From NCBI GenBank assembly GCA_032690845.1, contig CM064434.1:31266413-31330412 (forward strand): 64,000 bases of DNA, read 5' to 3'. The notes beneath the pieces were generated by a model. The model saw only the letters and a list, made by a program, of their open reading frames with translations, had not been told where the DNA came from and made no database searches. Position numbers and translations under genes: made by a program. Shown here in pieces: positions 10,871 to 21,965 of the stretch (position 1 is its first letter; every line of letters begins with the position of its first letter). Source of the stretch: Eleusine coracana subsp. coracana (Eukaryota > Streptophyta > Magnoliopsida > Poales > Poaceae).

Positions 10871-11690
10871 TCCTTAGTCTTCTCAGGGTTGGTCTTATAA
10901 GTAGCACGGTTTGGCAAAGTAGCACCCGAAATCAAATCAATTTGATGCTCAATCCCTCTCAAAGGTGGCAATCCCGGGGGTATCTCAGCTGGAAAAACAT
11001 CCTCATACTCCAGCAAAAGGTGAGTGACAACAGGAGGCAAAGCACTAGAAGCAATATCATCAAGCGAAAATAAAGCTTGTTTGCATATCAAAGCATAGCA
11101 AATATCATCATTATTAGAAATTTCAGCAAGCTCAGATTTTGTTGCAAGACATGAACGACCTTGTAATTTAACTCCAGCACCCTTAGAACTTGAAGAATCC
11201 TTAACATTACTAGGTGTAGAATCAGAATTAACAGGTTGTTGAATTTCAGGACCTTTATTTTCCAAACTAGCAGCTCTTTCTAAATTAGCTTGTACGATTT
11301 CAGCAAGGGTCTTTGGTAACAAAGTAATTTTAGTTCCTTCATGCATAAAAGTATACTTATTACTTCTACCATGGTGTACAACATCATAATCAAATTCCCA
11401 AGGTCCACCCAATAAAAGTGAACATGCTTGCATGGGTACAACATCACAATCAACAGAATCCACATAAGAACCAATGGAAAAAGGAACTCTACAAGTTTGT
11501 ATTACCTTATCTTTTCTTGAGTCGTTTAACCACTGTATGTAGTACGAATGTGGTCAAAGCAAGCTTGTTGACCACATCAGAACTCACCAAGTTATTGCAG
11601 CTCCCTCCATCAATGATGACACATGCTCGGCGGTTCTTGATGACGAAGAAAATCTGGAACAAGTTGTCGCGCTGCATCGTCTCGGGCTAA
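10861..11690 (-). pseudogene. Protease and protease-RT linker of element C
   Basis: A retroviral-type aspartic protease motif IIDGGSCNNLVSS is readable near 11625-11590 on the minus strand, followed by IQWLNDSGK, CRVPF, VDCDVVPMQACSLLLG and WEFDYDVVHHGRSNKY. The 200-codon frame 11463-10861 then runs through a Ser-rich linker to EYEDVFPAEIPPGLPPLRGIEHQIDLI just before RT. This matches the order in elements A and B. The frame is broken between the active site and 11463. Confidence 0.85.
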
Positions 11691-12185
11691 TGAACTTGTG
11701 TGCTAAGGACATGCTGAACAATAATGTTCATGTATCCCGTGGTGTCTCCGCCTCCAAGGATGAGGTCACTGTTGGTGGCAGCGACATCCTCCTCCTCATC
11801 CTCCACATTAGAGGTGCTCATGTAACCGTCATCGTCTGTCGCCACATATGCCCGCCTACTTGGACAATCATTCTGCACATGACCAAGTCCATGACAATGG
11901 TGGCATTGAATCCCTGTAGTGCGCCCCATTGAAGCAATAGAGGAGGCACTACTAGCTGGTACCTACATAGAATTTTTACCTGATCATGAAGAAGGTGCAG
12001 GGGCTGATCTTGGTGCTGCAGAAACAACACTGGTTCCCTTGGCAGCTGCTGGTGGGGGTGGCCGAAAAGATGGCTTGGGCAGCCCCGAAGTCCCCGTCGG
12101 CCGTGGAGAGTAGAAGTTCTTGGACTTGCTGTACTCCTCAAAAGCCTAAAAAGTCCCTGTGATTCTTTCTTTGCAAGCATAGCAT
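11687..12185 (-). pseudogene. Gag C-terminal region with CCHC zinc knuckle, element C
   Basis: The 11929-11687 minus frame begins MGRTTGIQCHHCHGLGHVQNDCPS, an intact CX2CX4HX4C knuckle that would bind RNA. An acidic stretch (VEDEEEDVAATNSD) and DTTGYMNIIVQHVL lead to the protease. The 12180-11818 region holds the Pro-rich linker between capsid-like gag and the knuckle in another frame, so at least one frameshift lies between them. Confidence 0.88.
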
Positions 12186-12186
12186 A

Positions 12187-13009
12187 CTAGAAACACTGGT
12201 TGAGGGTATAATATTCTTTAAAATCAAGGATGTCCTGAATTTCTTTTCTCAAACCAAAATAAAAGCGGCAAATCTGATCCTCTACTTTTTCAACTACAGC
12301 ACAACGAATCAAACCCTTCTGAAGCTCACTAAAGTACTCCTGAATAGTTTTATCTCCTTGCTCTAAATGCTGCAGTTTATTATGAATCTCTCTATAGAAA
12401 GAAGGAGGAACAAAATGATCACACATCACTACCTTAAGTTCTTCCCAAGTAGTAGGCAACTCAGTTTCAGCAGCTAGACCACTCCACCAAACAATAGCAA
12501 AGTCCTTAAACTCACTAGTGGCTTGTCTAACCCTATGTTGTTCAGGAACAAGGTGGGCATTAAATTTTTGTTCTACAGTCATCTACCAATCAAGATAAAC
12601 ATCACCATCATACTAACCTGAAAACGAAGGAATTGAAAACTTAATTTTAGCGTATGGGTCATCTGGAGCATAGTTACCATGTGGACGACAATTGTAGTTA
12701 TGGAAACCACCCATACCTTGAGTATTACGGTGCAAACGACGTCGTAATCTTGTGGTCCTTGTAGCTGACCTATCCATGGTGCCATCAGCCTTATACACCG
12801 TGTCTTCATCATGGTCATCTTCAACGTCGTTGTTGTTATTGGTGTTCATATCGTTTATCTTGGAAGCGGTCTCCAACACGACAACCTGATTGGTTAACTT
12901 AGAGACCTGCTTCTCGAACCGCTCGATGCTTTCTCCAATATGAAGCTTGCTGACCGCATCAGTAATGGCTCTGGTGATCATCTTTGCCAAATCACTCTGA
13001 GCAGCCTAC
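12187..13009 (-). pseudogene. Gag (capsid-like) of element C, middle part
   Basis: The frame 12990-12613 covers a coiled segment (IGESIERFEKQVSKLTNQVVVLE), an Asn/Asp-rich patch and YAKIKFSIPSFSG. The frame 12582-12187 carries the retrotransposon gag core: FKDFAIVWWSGLA, LPTTWEELKVVMCDHFVP, YREIHNKLQHLEQGDKTIQEYFSELQ. The break at 13010 is the insertion point of element D; the first gag codons lie beyond it at 18195-18118. Confidence 0.92.
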
Positions 13010-13014
13010 AAAGC

Positions 13015-14653
13015 TGTTGACGGTCCTTAAATGCTAAATCCGACCATCAAATCCTTGCATAAACAACATAAAAGGAATAAACAAAATATTGATAGCAGTT
13101 TATTATTAACCATTTCCATCAGTTTTGGTGAGACATGTGTTTGCAGGTATAAAAGAGCCAAAATATGCAAAAACATGAAGAAACGCCCCGTCGGCCCATT
13201 CTTCCATAAAACAGCCGGCCAACAGGGTCGTATGAGGCTAAATCAGGGCCCGACAGGGTCGTGATGGCTGAAATCAGAACTCAGCCGACAGGGTCATATC
13301 AGGCTAAAATCAGCCACCCGGTGGGTTAAAATAGAGTCTCATCAGGCTGAACCATCCGACCTAGCCGACCCTACAAATCACTTCACCATAAGGCCATTTT
13401 CCATCCCCGGACTAAGAAGGGTGAAAGTGAAGAAGTAAAGGAGGAATTCACGTGGCACAACTTGGACAAGTGAAAACATGACCCGGAGGGGGTCGGCACC
13501 AAAAATGGGCTGCCGCCCGGCACAGTCCGTTGCCCAGCCTAGGCCGCCAGCCGGCCTGCCCGGCCGCCCGGCCTAGGAATTTCCTCCCGGAGTGTCCAGC
13601 CCACTCGGCCCATCATGCCAACCGATGCCAAGTGGCTAAGGTGGTTGAAAACCGACTCAATAACCGTCATCCGGACCAAATCTGAGATATCCAAAGAAAG
13701 TTGGTCGGAAACCGACCTAATCCAATGGCCGCCCGCCCTGGGTTGCCGCCTAGTGCTGTATGCCGCCCGGCATGCCCCGCCGCCCGGCGGGGGAACTTTT
13801 GCCCACCGACCCTCCTTCACCTATGAATACCTGCCAGCACTTCGCCACCTATAAATAGAGGGGAAATTCGGTAGAAAAGGGACAACACACAAGAAGAGAG
13901 TTTAGACCTCCATTTCAAAGGCTTTAGCACTGCCAAAGTGCTTAGAAAATAGGGAGAGAGTGAGGGAGAGTTCGGGGAAGCGCCGGGCTTGTCGGCGATC
14001 TTCCCCACACTTGTACCTTGGCGAATGCTTTCCTTTTCAAGTAAGTGTTCGTGATTCCTCTGTGGTATTTAAGTTTCCTATTTAAGTAAGTTCTTTCTTT
14101 TATTACTTACGGGATCATCGCTCTATTTAGTTAGAGTATCTTAGTGTTCTATAAGCGTGGCACCGAGACTAAGGTAGTAATTAATAGCGTATACGTGGTG
14201 TCTAGGGTAGAGGTTACCTTTGTTTGCCGCGTGCCCCATGGTTTGTAGAGGTAGTCGGTAGGTGGTGACAGCCCTATCCGGCCTTTGTAATCCTCCACGT
14301 TCGGGTATGTCGTAGAGCTGTTGGCCGGAGTTGCCTGTGGATGCAGGGGTAAGCCGGTGTCCGAAGTAAGTAGTAAAAGACCGAACCTATCTTATTATAG
14401 GATCCTTAGCCATAAGAATCCTCTCTACCCTCTGCCTACCATATTCTTGTTGTCCTTGGACGGATTAGTATAGAAGAATAGTACACACATGTTCCCTGTG
14501 ATTCGATAACCTAGAATACTCCTAGGTAAAGTGCTACAACGGTATTCGTGCGCTTGCAGATTTATCTGTGAACGTAGGAAATACCAACAAGCATTTCTGG
14601 CACCGTTACTGGGGATAGTAATATTTCTGGTGCGACGCTAAGAAGTGTCAACA
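13015..14653 (+). repeat. 5' LTR of element D
   Basis: It aligns along its length with 16506-18112. It starts TGTTGACGGTCC and ends AGAAGTGTCAACA. GC-rich repeats of the type GCCGCCCGGC are concentrated at 13508-13570 and 13725-13795, upstream of the TATA box at 13849. The last 70 bp contain a PBS-like segment (TGGCACCGTTACTGGGGA near 14602) followed by a second terminus, so the LTR includes an older junction. Short ORFs here are incidental. Confidence 0.92.
13849..13858 (+). promoter_or_regulatory. TATA box of element D 5' LTR
   Basis: CTATAAATAG, followed by AGGGGAAATTCGG. The same box is conserved in the 3' LTR (17308-17317) and in the related LTR at 50054-50063, while surrounding sequence has drifted. 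This supports a real plus-strand core promoter, with transcription starting a few tens of bases downstream. Confidence 0.7.
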
Positions 14654-16505
14654 AGCATTTCTAGCGCCGTTGCCAGGGAACGGTTATTGTATCATCTTTG
14701 AACCTTGTTCTTCCTCGTATCTTTTCTTTTTTTTCCTTTTCCTTTTATTTCTTTTCTTTTTCCACCATGGAGCAAACTTCTATCCTATCATTTTCTGCTC
14801 CGAAGGGCGAGTTCTTTGAGCCACCGCCGTCTGCGGACCCAATTCGCACATCCGGCTATGAACTCTGCCCAATGGCGCTTTAGTTTATTTCCCCTTTTTT
14901 ATTTCTATTCAATTGAATTTTATAGTGCACCTAGAAAAGAAAAAATAATAATAAATAACGTTGTCACTCTATTTGGCCCATAAATCCAGTAGAGTCCCTT
15001 TTTCATTTCACCCTTTTTGTTTTTGTTTTTGTTCTTCTTCAAATAAAGCAGCTAGGTACAAGATCAAGTGTGGGGGAGGCCTTCAAGATTCTCAACGCAC
15101 AAACAATACAAGGCCTCCCATCGACATGTTGCGCATCGTCACTTAAGCCAACACGACATAGGGCGAGGCGATCAGGCTCCATGCAACGTCGACCAACCTA
15201 CAAGGGCAATCGACCCAGCCATGGTTCCCCTTGACCTCTACCTCTTCAAGAGCGGTGGTTTGCACACTCTATTCCTTTCCCCCTAGTTTCCAAGTTAAAC
15301 CAAACTTATCTTGAATCAATCATAAAAATTTAACTAGAAAACTAAAATGAACCTTGTGGAAGCCTCATGTTATTTCATGCTTCAATTTAGTTGGCTTGCA
15401 TGCTCCTTATTCCTAGTTCATAGACTTGTTGCTTATGAACTACATCTTTAGGAAAGCATGTCACCTAGGTAGTTGATGCATGAGATATGGTTTGACGAAA
15501 TGAATCTCTCTCTTATGCTTGATATGCTTGGGAATTTTTCTTACAAAAAAAAATTAAAATCAATAGCTTGACTCCTCAATGATTATATCTTCCTACCAAA
15601 GCCATATGATGAACTCATTGAAAATCTTATGCATATGCTACTTGTTGTTTCGTTGAACTTTGTCAAATTGTTGTCACCCTTGTGAGTTACTATTTATGAC
15701 TTTTTGATCAAGATTTTGTGCACACCACTTTGCTAATACTTCTTGACTAGAAGTTAGCACCACCATATCCATCATCCATGTGCTATTTCTTCTACACTGG
15801 AAGATAGCACTTCCATGTCATCATCCATCCATTAAATAAAGTACTCCATCATATTCTGATGAACTCCCTCTCCAAATATCCTTCTAAAAGAGACATGGGC
15901 TATTCATGATAAAAAAAAGAGAGAAAAAAGGAAAAAAAAAAGATAGAGAAAGAATGAGCCCACGTTCTCAAATGCCTATCCAATAGAAGGGATGGAGCAT
16001 CTTAAAAGAAAAGGGAGTATTCACATTCAGCTATTTTCCATCCACATATCCAAATGTGCACATGCTTGATCAAAAGTTCATTAATTGTTCTCCATAGATC
16101 CAGTTTTTGACTTAATAATATATGAGACACAAGTATGCCTCCCTTTTATCCCTACCTCGAGCTTCAAATAAAGCCATATTTAGATGTAGGATGAAAAGAG
16201 GCAATATCCTGGTGAGGAACCATACACATTGAGCGATTTGAGAGAATCATTTGAGGGTACAACTATGATTTATTTTGAAGATATTTTCAAAAACCCAAGC
16301 TACATAGCAGAATGAGTGAAGATGATTAGAGTCAGGACCATTCCAACCTTCAACCACCCAAGGTAACATGCTAGACACTTTAAAAGTTCATAGGTACAAG
16401 TATGTCTGGGAATAATTTGCATGCTACCATCATACCAATTGAAGTTATGATTCACCTTAGTCTCTATTCCTTTACACGAGGATGAGCAAAGACTAAGTGT
16501 GGGGG
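14654..16505 (+). other. Internal region of element D, no enzymatic genes
   Basis: After the PBS comes a pyrimidine-rich leader, then an ATG at 14767 opening a 38-codon frame (MEQTSILSFSAPKGEFFEPP ... SGYELCPMAL) ending at 14883. It resembles the N-terminal few dozen residues of Athila-type gag and may be a gag relic. The rest is AT-rich with A-rich runs at 15910-15950 and no long frame. A motif AAGTGTGGGGGAGG at 15067 and the similar tract ACTAAGTGTGGGGG at 16492-16505 before the 3' LTR fit polypurine-tract features of this superfamily. Confidence 0.75.
14662..14679 (+). other. Primer-binding site of element D (tRNA-Asp type)
   Basis: TAGCGCCGTTGCCAGGGA lies 8 bp after the 5' LTR end. It matches the complement of the plant tRNA-Asp 3' end (TGGCGCCGTTGCCGGGGA) except for two positions. 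This PBS type is common in Athila/Tat elements and also occurs in element H. Confidence 0.82.
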
Positions 16506-18112
16506 TGTTGTTCATGGTCCTCAAATGCTAAATCCGACCATCAAATCCTTGCATAAACAACATAAAAGGAATAAACAAAATAGTGATAGCAGTTTATTAT
16601 TAACCATTTCCATCAGTTTTGGTGAGACATGTGTTTGCAGGTATAAAAGAGCCAAAATATGCAAATACATGAAGAAACGCCCCGTCGGCCGATACTGCCA
16701 TAAAATAGCCGGCCAACAGGGTCGTATAAGGCTCAAATAAGGGCCCGGCAGGGCCGTGATGGCTGAAATCAGAACTCAGCCGACAGGGTCATATCAGGCT
16801 AAAATCAGCCACCTGGTGGGTTAAAACAGAGTCTCATCAGGCTGAACCATCCGACCTAGCCAACCCTGCAAATCACTCCACAATGAGGCCATTTTCCATC
16901 CCCAGACTAAGAAGGGTGAAAAGTGAAGAAGTAAAGGAGGCATTCACGTGGCACAACTTGGACAAGTGAAAACATGACCCAGAGGGGTTCGGCACCAAAA
17001 ATGGGCTGCCGCCCGGCCTAGGCCGCCAGGCCTGGGAATTTCCTCCCGGAGTGTCCAGCCCACTCGACCCATCATGCCAACCGACGCCAAGTGGCTAAGG
17101 CGGTTGAAAACCGACTCAACAACCGTCATTCAGACCAAATCTGAGACGTCCGAAGAAAGTCGATCGGAAATCGACCTAATCCAACGGCCGCCCGGCGCTG
17201 CATGCCGCTCGGCATGCCCGGTCGCCCGGCATGGCCCGCCGCCCGGTAGGGGAACTTTTGCCCACCGACCCTCCTTCACCTACAAATACCCGCTAGCACT
17301 TTGCCACCTATAAATAGAGGGGAAATTTGATAGAAAAGGGACAACACACAAGAAAAGAGTTTAGACCTTGATTTCAAAGGCTTTAGCACTGCCAAAGTGC
17401 TTAGAAAATAGGGAGAGAGTGAGGGAGAGTTCGGGGAAGCGCCGGGCTTGTCAGCGATCTTCCCCACACTTGTACCTTGGCGGATGCTTTCCTTTTCAAG
17501 TAAGTGTTAGTGATTCCTCTGTGGTATTTAAGTTTCTGATTTAAGTAAGTTCTTTCTTTTATTACTTACGGGATCATCGCTCTATTTAGTTAGAGTATCT
17601 TAGTCTTCTATAAGCGTGGTACCGAGACTAAGGTAGTAATTAATAGCGAAGACGTGGTGTCTAGGCTAGAGTGTACCTTTGTTTGCTGCGTGCCCCATGG
17701 TTTGTAAAGGTAGTCGGTAGGTGGTGACAACCCTATCCGGCCTTTGTAATCCTCCATGTTCGGGTACATCATAGAGCTGTTGACCGGAGTCGCCTGTGGA
17801 TGCAGGGGTAGGCCGGTGCCCAAAGTAAGTAGTAAAAGACCGAACCTATCTTATTATAGGATCCTTAACCATAGGAATTCTCTATACCCACTGCCTACCA
17901 TATTCTTGTTGTCCTTGGATGGATTAGTTTAGAAGAATAGTACACACACGTTCCCTGTGATTCGATAACCTGGAATACTCTTAGGTGAAGTGCTACATCG
18001 GTATTCATGCACTTGCGGATTTATCTGTGAACGTAGGAAATACCTACAAGCATTTTCGGCACCATTACCGGGGATAGTAATATTTCTGGTGCGATGCTAA
18101 GAAGTGTCAACA
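16506..18112 (+). repeat. 3' LTR of element D
   Basis: It starts TGTTGTTCATGGTCC directly after the GGGGG of the polypurine tract and ends GTGTCAACA at the TSD. It mirrors the 5' LTR, including the TATA box (17308-17317), the GCCGCCCGGC cluster (about 17005-17035 and 17185-17245) and the internal PBS-like segment near 18056. The GC cluster is shorter than in the 5' LTR, suggesting it gains and loses units. Confidence 0.92.
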
Positions 18113-18782
18113 AAAGCCTTTTGGAGCTGCTCTTGGCTCACGCACTCAGCAAATTGTGAGGGTGAAGCCATCTCTCCGCCGTCACTTCCTGCCATCACAA
18201 ACACCAAAACAGGAAACAAACAATGAAGGTTATCCTTACAAAATAGCTAAGTAGTGGTGCCTCTCAACACAACAAAAGGAAACTCCTTACAAAGCTCTTA
18301 CAAAGTTCTAAAAAGCAAACCAAAGGATACCAGGAAGGTGTTTCCACGATTGCAAGGGTCACAAAATAACCTATGTGCTGTCCAGAAGAAATATGTAGAG
18401 CTAGAAAAGGCCAAATATATATATGTGAGTGGCACACAAATCAAAAATAGATAGTAAAGCTGAATAAGTGCCCAAGTAACTTGTCCCTAATTGCTGGTCT
18501 AAGTATGTCCTAGAACAGTAGTGATAGCAAAGTAGAAACAAGGAGACAAAGGCACGCAGGCGATAACAGGGGGTTAAGTGCAAAACAGCCAAATTCAGAA
18601 ATTTCAGGGGGCTAGATATAGCATAGTAGAAATCCCAAATTTCTTTTTCTTTTCTTTTATTTCTTTGATATTTTCTCCAACTCACTAACAATGGGGAAGA
18701 ATCCACAAAAAATTTCAGCTCAAATAGAGCTAGGATTTTTTTTTTGAATTTTTTGATGAGGGCACACAATGGCTTCACCCTC
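18113..18782 (-). pseudogene. Gag start and 5' leader of element C
   Basis: On the minus strand an ATG at 18195 opens MAGSDGGEMASPSQFAECVS..., the same start as element A at 56813. It is cut after about 26 codons by element D. Upstream (18196-18762) lies the untranslated leader, collinear with the leaders of A and B, including a stretch ending near CTCACTAACAATGG. No LTR follows; the leader runs into an inverted copy at about 18762. Confidence 0.85.
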
Positions 18783-18799
18783 ATCAAAAAATTCAAAAA
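18741..18799. repeat. Perfect 22-bp inverted repeat at the head-to-head junction of C and B
   Basis: TTTTTGAATTTTTTGATGAG... at 18741-18762 is exactly complementary to 18778-18799, with a 15-bp loop (18763-18777). It marks the centre of a larger imperfect inverted repeat formed by the two CRM-like leaders (roughly 18118-18762 against 18778-19440). Confidence 0.9.
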
Positions 18800-19420
18800 C
18801 AATCAGGAAGATAAAGAAAAAATTCATTCAAGTTGAAACCTGACGTTTCCTAAAACTTCAAGAATTTCTGTAGGCCACATCATAGCTCGGTTTGAGCTGA
18901 AATTTTGTGTGGATTCTCCCCCATTGTTAGTGAGTTGAAGAAAGATATCAAAAAAATAAAATTAAAAAAATAAATTTGGGATTTCTACTAGTGCTCCATC
19001 TAGCCCCCCTGCAATTTCTGGGTTTGGCTGTTTTACACTTAGCCCCCTATTATCGGCTGTATGCCTTTATCTCCTTGTTTCTAGTTTGCTATCACTACTG
19101 TTCTAGCACATACTTAGACCAGCACCTAGGGACAAATTACTTGGGCACTTATTCAGCTTTAGTCTCCGTTTTTTATTTGTGTGCGACTCACATATATATA
19201 TTTGGCCTTCCTAGCTCTACATATTTCTTTTGAACAGCACACAGGTTACTTTGTGGCCCTTGCAATCTTGGAATACACCTCTCTGGTATCCTTTGCTTTG
19301 CTTTTCAGAACCTTGTAAGAGCTTTGTAAGGAGCTTCCTTTTGCTGTGTTGAGAGGCACCACTGCTTAGTAGTTTTGTAGAGATATCCTTCACTGTTTGT
19401 TTCCTATTTTGGTCTTTGTG

Positions 19421-20182
19421 ATGTCAGGAAGCGATGGAGATGAGGCGTCGCCCTCAAAATTTGATGAGTGCGTGAGCCAAGGGCAGCAGCAGAATGCTTT
19501 GCAGGTTGCTCAGAGTGATTTGGTAGAGACGATCACTAGAGTCGTTACTGATGCGGTCAGCGAGCTTCACACTGGAAAAAGCATCACGCGGTTGGAGAAG
19601 AGGGCCTCTAAGCTCACCGATCAGGTTTTTGAGTTGGAGACCACTCACAAGTCTAACGACACCCTAACCAACAACAATGAAGAAGACGACCTGGATGAAG
19701 ACACGGTGTATGCTGCGGATGGCACCGTGGATAGGGCTGCCAGAAGGACAACAAGATTATGGTGTCATTGAACCGTAACACTCAAGGTATGGGTGGTGTC
19801 CAGAACCAAAACCATAGGCCACAAGGTAACAATCATGGTTGTGCTGCTCATGATCCGTATGCTAAAATTAAGTTTTCAATTCCTTCGTTTTCGGGTTAGT
19901 GTGATGGTGATGGTTATCTTGATTGGGAGATGACTGTAGAGCAAAAACCTAATGCCCACCTTGTTCCTGAACAACATAGAGTTAGACAAGCCACTAGTGA
20001 GTTTATGGATTTTGCTATTGTTTGGTGGAGTGGTCTACCTATTGAAACTGATTTGCCTACTACTTGGGAAGAATTAAGGAAGGAATGCGTGATCATTTTG
20101 TTCCTCTTTCTTTTTTATAGAGAGATTCGTAATAAACTGCAGCGCTTAGATCAAGGAAATCAAACTGTTCAGGAGTACTATA
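19421..20182 (+). pseudogene. Gag N-terminal and capsid-like part, element B
   Basis: ATG at 19421 opens MSGSDGDEASPSKFDECVSQ; the frame runs to 19771 with a coiled segment (ITRLEKRASKLTDQVFELE). After a frameshift, 19930 onward reads MTVEQKPNAHLVPEQHRVRQ, FAIVWWSGLP and LPTTWEELRKE, then a frameshift and YREIRNKLQRLDQGNQTVQEYY. It is split by the solo LTR at 20183, and SELQKGLIYCAIVKKVEDQICHF resumes at 21966. Confidence 0.9.
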
Positions 20183-20930
20183 TGAGAAACCATGTGGATA
20201 TGCCATGGTTTGCAATATATGTGATGAGTAATTGACTTGAGCAAATTTGGTGTTTGAGTTGAAATGCGGGAATCCAGGGATTGCATGTGTGTGTTCATGA
20301 TTATGGTTTCGACTAACCGGAGTTGGTGTGAGGTATTGGTGAAGTTGCATCAGTTGGGAAATGTGTTTGCTTGTGTCATGATGTGTAGTTCACTAGAGTC
20401 GACTTGGCGGTCAACGGCAAGAGGATCGGGCACAAGTAGGGGACTTGGGGCCGGACGATAAGGATGTCGGGTGAAGTCAAGGGTGATCCACACCGTACAT
20501 GTGGAGAGGCAAGAAGTACGGACGGTTTTGCGGTTGAGCCTCAAAACCGTGGTGGTGATAAAGATGGCGTGTTGACCAAGTCAAGGCAAACGGGATGGCG
20601 GTACAAGTGACAAGGGGGCCCGATGGACAGGGACTGGGAGAGACTTGCCGGTGGCTAGGATCGTGGGACAAGGTGACACGCGTCCACATTGAGAAGTCGC
20701 GCTTTGAGAAGCATGCGAGGCGGTTTCCCGGTTTGGGCCTCAAAACCAGTGGCGGTGGTTGGTGGTGCACATGGCACCATCACGGAGCTTGCTTCGAGAC
20801 AAAGCAAAGACGTGAAACGTCCGATGGCATTCGGGCGATGAGGCGAAAGATGGATGGTTATGTCCCCGGTGGTAGGTTGGTGTGTTATGTAGGTCAAGGG
20901 TAGAGTGGTAATATGGACAATAGACCCTAG

Positions 20931-20940
20931 GCCTATATAA
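20931..20940 (+). promoter_or_regulatory. TATA box of solo LTR K2
   Basis: GCCTATATAAGGAGAGG in the middle of the LTR fits a U3/R boundary. If active it would drive transcription through the rest of element B in the sense direction. Confidence 0.5.
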
Positions 20941-21573
20941 GGAGAGGTGTGGCTCGTGGGAGAGGTGTCTCTCTTCCTATTAGCCTTGTGTTAGGAACTC
21001 ATTACAAAGTGCTAGGAGAGGACTTCATAATTTAGAGGAGAGGAGAGGGTGTGTGAAAGACATCTCTTGCTCTTCCAAATACTGGGAGGAAGAGGGTGGC
21101 CTCCTAGCCTTGTAACCATGGATCTTGTAAGCACCATTCTATGATATGAGAAGTGTTTTCATGCTCAAGATTTCACTCTTCCCTTGAATCCTGAATTTCT
21201 TTTTTTCTCTATTTTTGGAGCTATTTTCGTGGTGATTTTTTATCACATTTTTGGACGAGTTTTTTGCTCGGATTTCTTGAGAAACTTGTTGCTAGGATGA
21301 GCTAGAACAAACCTCTATGGATCCTTGGCCGAATCAATAGCTCTAGCACCTTGAATTTAAAGGATTTCTCAAGTTTCCCTTTTTTGGTGTTCTTGGCACA
21401 AGATCTGAAATTTGTGATGATTCCTTGAGCCAATTGAGATGATCTTCTAGGATTAGGGTCGTGATGTGATGAGGATTCACTGGTCCAAAAAATCGCATCA
21501 TTTAGAGTTTGTTTGATTAGGTTTTGGAGAAGATTTGCCAAAATCCCAAAAGTTTCTGCTGTTCTGTTGGGGT

Positions 21574-21716
21574 CGATCGGCACTGCTGACGACCAGGACA
21601 GGTACTGCAGGTGGGTCTCAAAACCCCACACTAGCACTGCCGATGGGTCAGATCGGCACTACCAATGGGGCCAACCGGCACTGCCGATGCCCCTGATCTG
21701 CACTGCCGGTAGTGGT
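21574..21716. repeat. Six-unit palindrome cluster (ATCGGCA-C-TGCCGAT) in solo LTR K2
   Basis: Six variants of a 15-bp inverted repeat occur as three close pairs near 21574/21597, 21632/21650 and 21673/21695, for example ATCGGCACTGCTGAC, AGCACTGCCGATGGG, ATCGGCACTACCAAT, CCGGCACTGCCGATG. Within pairs the spacers are a few bases. They lie downstream of the TATA box, in R/U5 by inference. Layout resembles the clusters in K1, D and H although the unit sequence differs. Confidence 0.78.
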
Positions 21717-21965
21717 CGAGTAAGGTGAGGTTTTTGGTGAATCTCTTGACTTGTTCGAGTCTTTGCTGTTTCTTATTGTTTCTGTTGTGTTTGTATGTTA
21801 TGGTTGATCACTCTTAGGGCTAGTACATCATGAGTTGGTGTGTCTAGTCTTCGTGATCGGTTCGGAGGTTGGCTTGGGTTGTTTTTGGGATATAGGCCAA
21901 GTTCTCTTGGAGAATTTTAATTGGCTCCCATTCACCCCCCCTCTGGTCGCCTTCTCGTTCCTTCA

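Larger units (their letters stand above)
13015..18112 (+). mobile_element. Complete non-autonomous LTR retrotransposon D (5.1 kb)
   Basis: It is bounded by TGTTGACGG... and ...GTGTCAACA and flanked by AAAGC at 13010-13014 and 18113-18117; element C gag resumes across the join. It has two LTRs (1,639 and 1,607 bp), a tRNA-Asp-type PBS, an internal region of about 1.85 kb and a purine/G tract before the 3' LTR. No protease, RT, RNase H or integrase was found in any frame. Propagation would need proteins in trans, presumably from an Athila/Tat relative with the same PBS type. A related LTR lies at 49221-50819. LARD-like by size and coding content. Confidence 0.9.
7303..18782 (-). mobile_element. 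CRM-like chromovirus C (minus strand), broken and twice invaded
   Basis: Reading right to left on the minus strand: leader and gag start (18782-18118), gag (13009-12187), knuckle (about 11930-11870), protease, RT, RNase H and the integrase zinc-binding region (7517-7303). The order gag-pro-RT-RH-IN is that of Ty3/gypsy. Protein similarity to complete element A (54683-62403) places it in the same CRM-like family. It is interrupted by a solo LTR at 7518-9564 and by element D at 13015-18112, both with matching 5-bp target duplications. It lacks LTRs and the integrase core. The 3' end is truncated at 7303, and the 5' leader meets the leader of element B head-to-head near 18770. Confidence 0.85.
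20183..21965 (+). repeat. Solo LTR K2 (probable copia, SIRE/Maximus-like) in gag of element B
   Basis: It starts TGAGAAACC and ends CTCGTTCCTTCA. Flanks are CTATA (20178-20182) and CTTTA (21966-21970), a 5-bp TSD with one mismatch; the uninterrupted gag of element A reads CTTTA here. A TATA box (GCCTATATAA) lies at 20931-20940. The 3' end has the ATTCACCCCCC... run common in SIRE-type LTRs, and a palindrome cluster lies at 21574-21716. No internal coding region is present. It differs in sequence from K1. Confidence 0.85.

Noticed and set aside
18401..18802. Hydrophobic 133-codon minus ORF and similar plus ORFs at 18976-19233 and 56415-56720
   Set aside because: They are the untranslated leaders of the three CRM-like elements; shared hydrophobic translation reflects nucleotide similarity, and the copies differ by frame-changing indels.
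20477..20903. Overlapping ORFs on both strands
   Set aside because: Inside solo LTR K2 upstream of its TATA box; mirror-image frames of a GC-rich repeat.
20183..21965. Possible DNA transposon with a 3-bp ACT target duplication
   Set aside because: Shifting the boundary gives TG...CA termini with a 5-bp CTATA/CTTTA duplication, a TATA box and a copia-type 3' end, which fits a solo LTR better.
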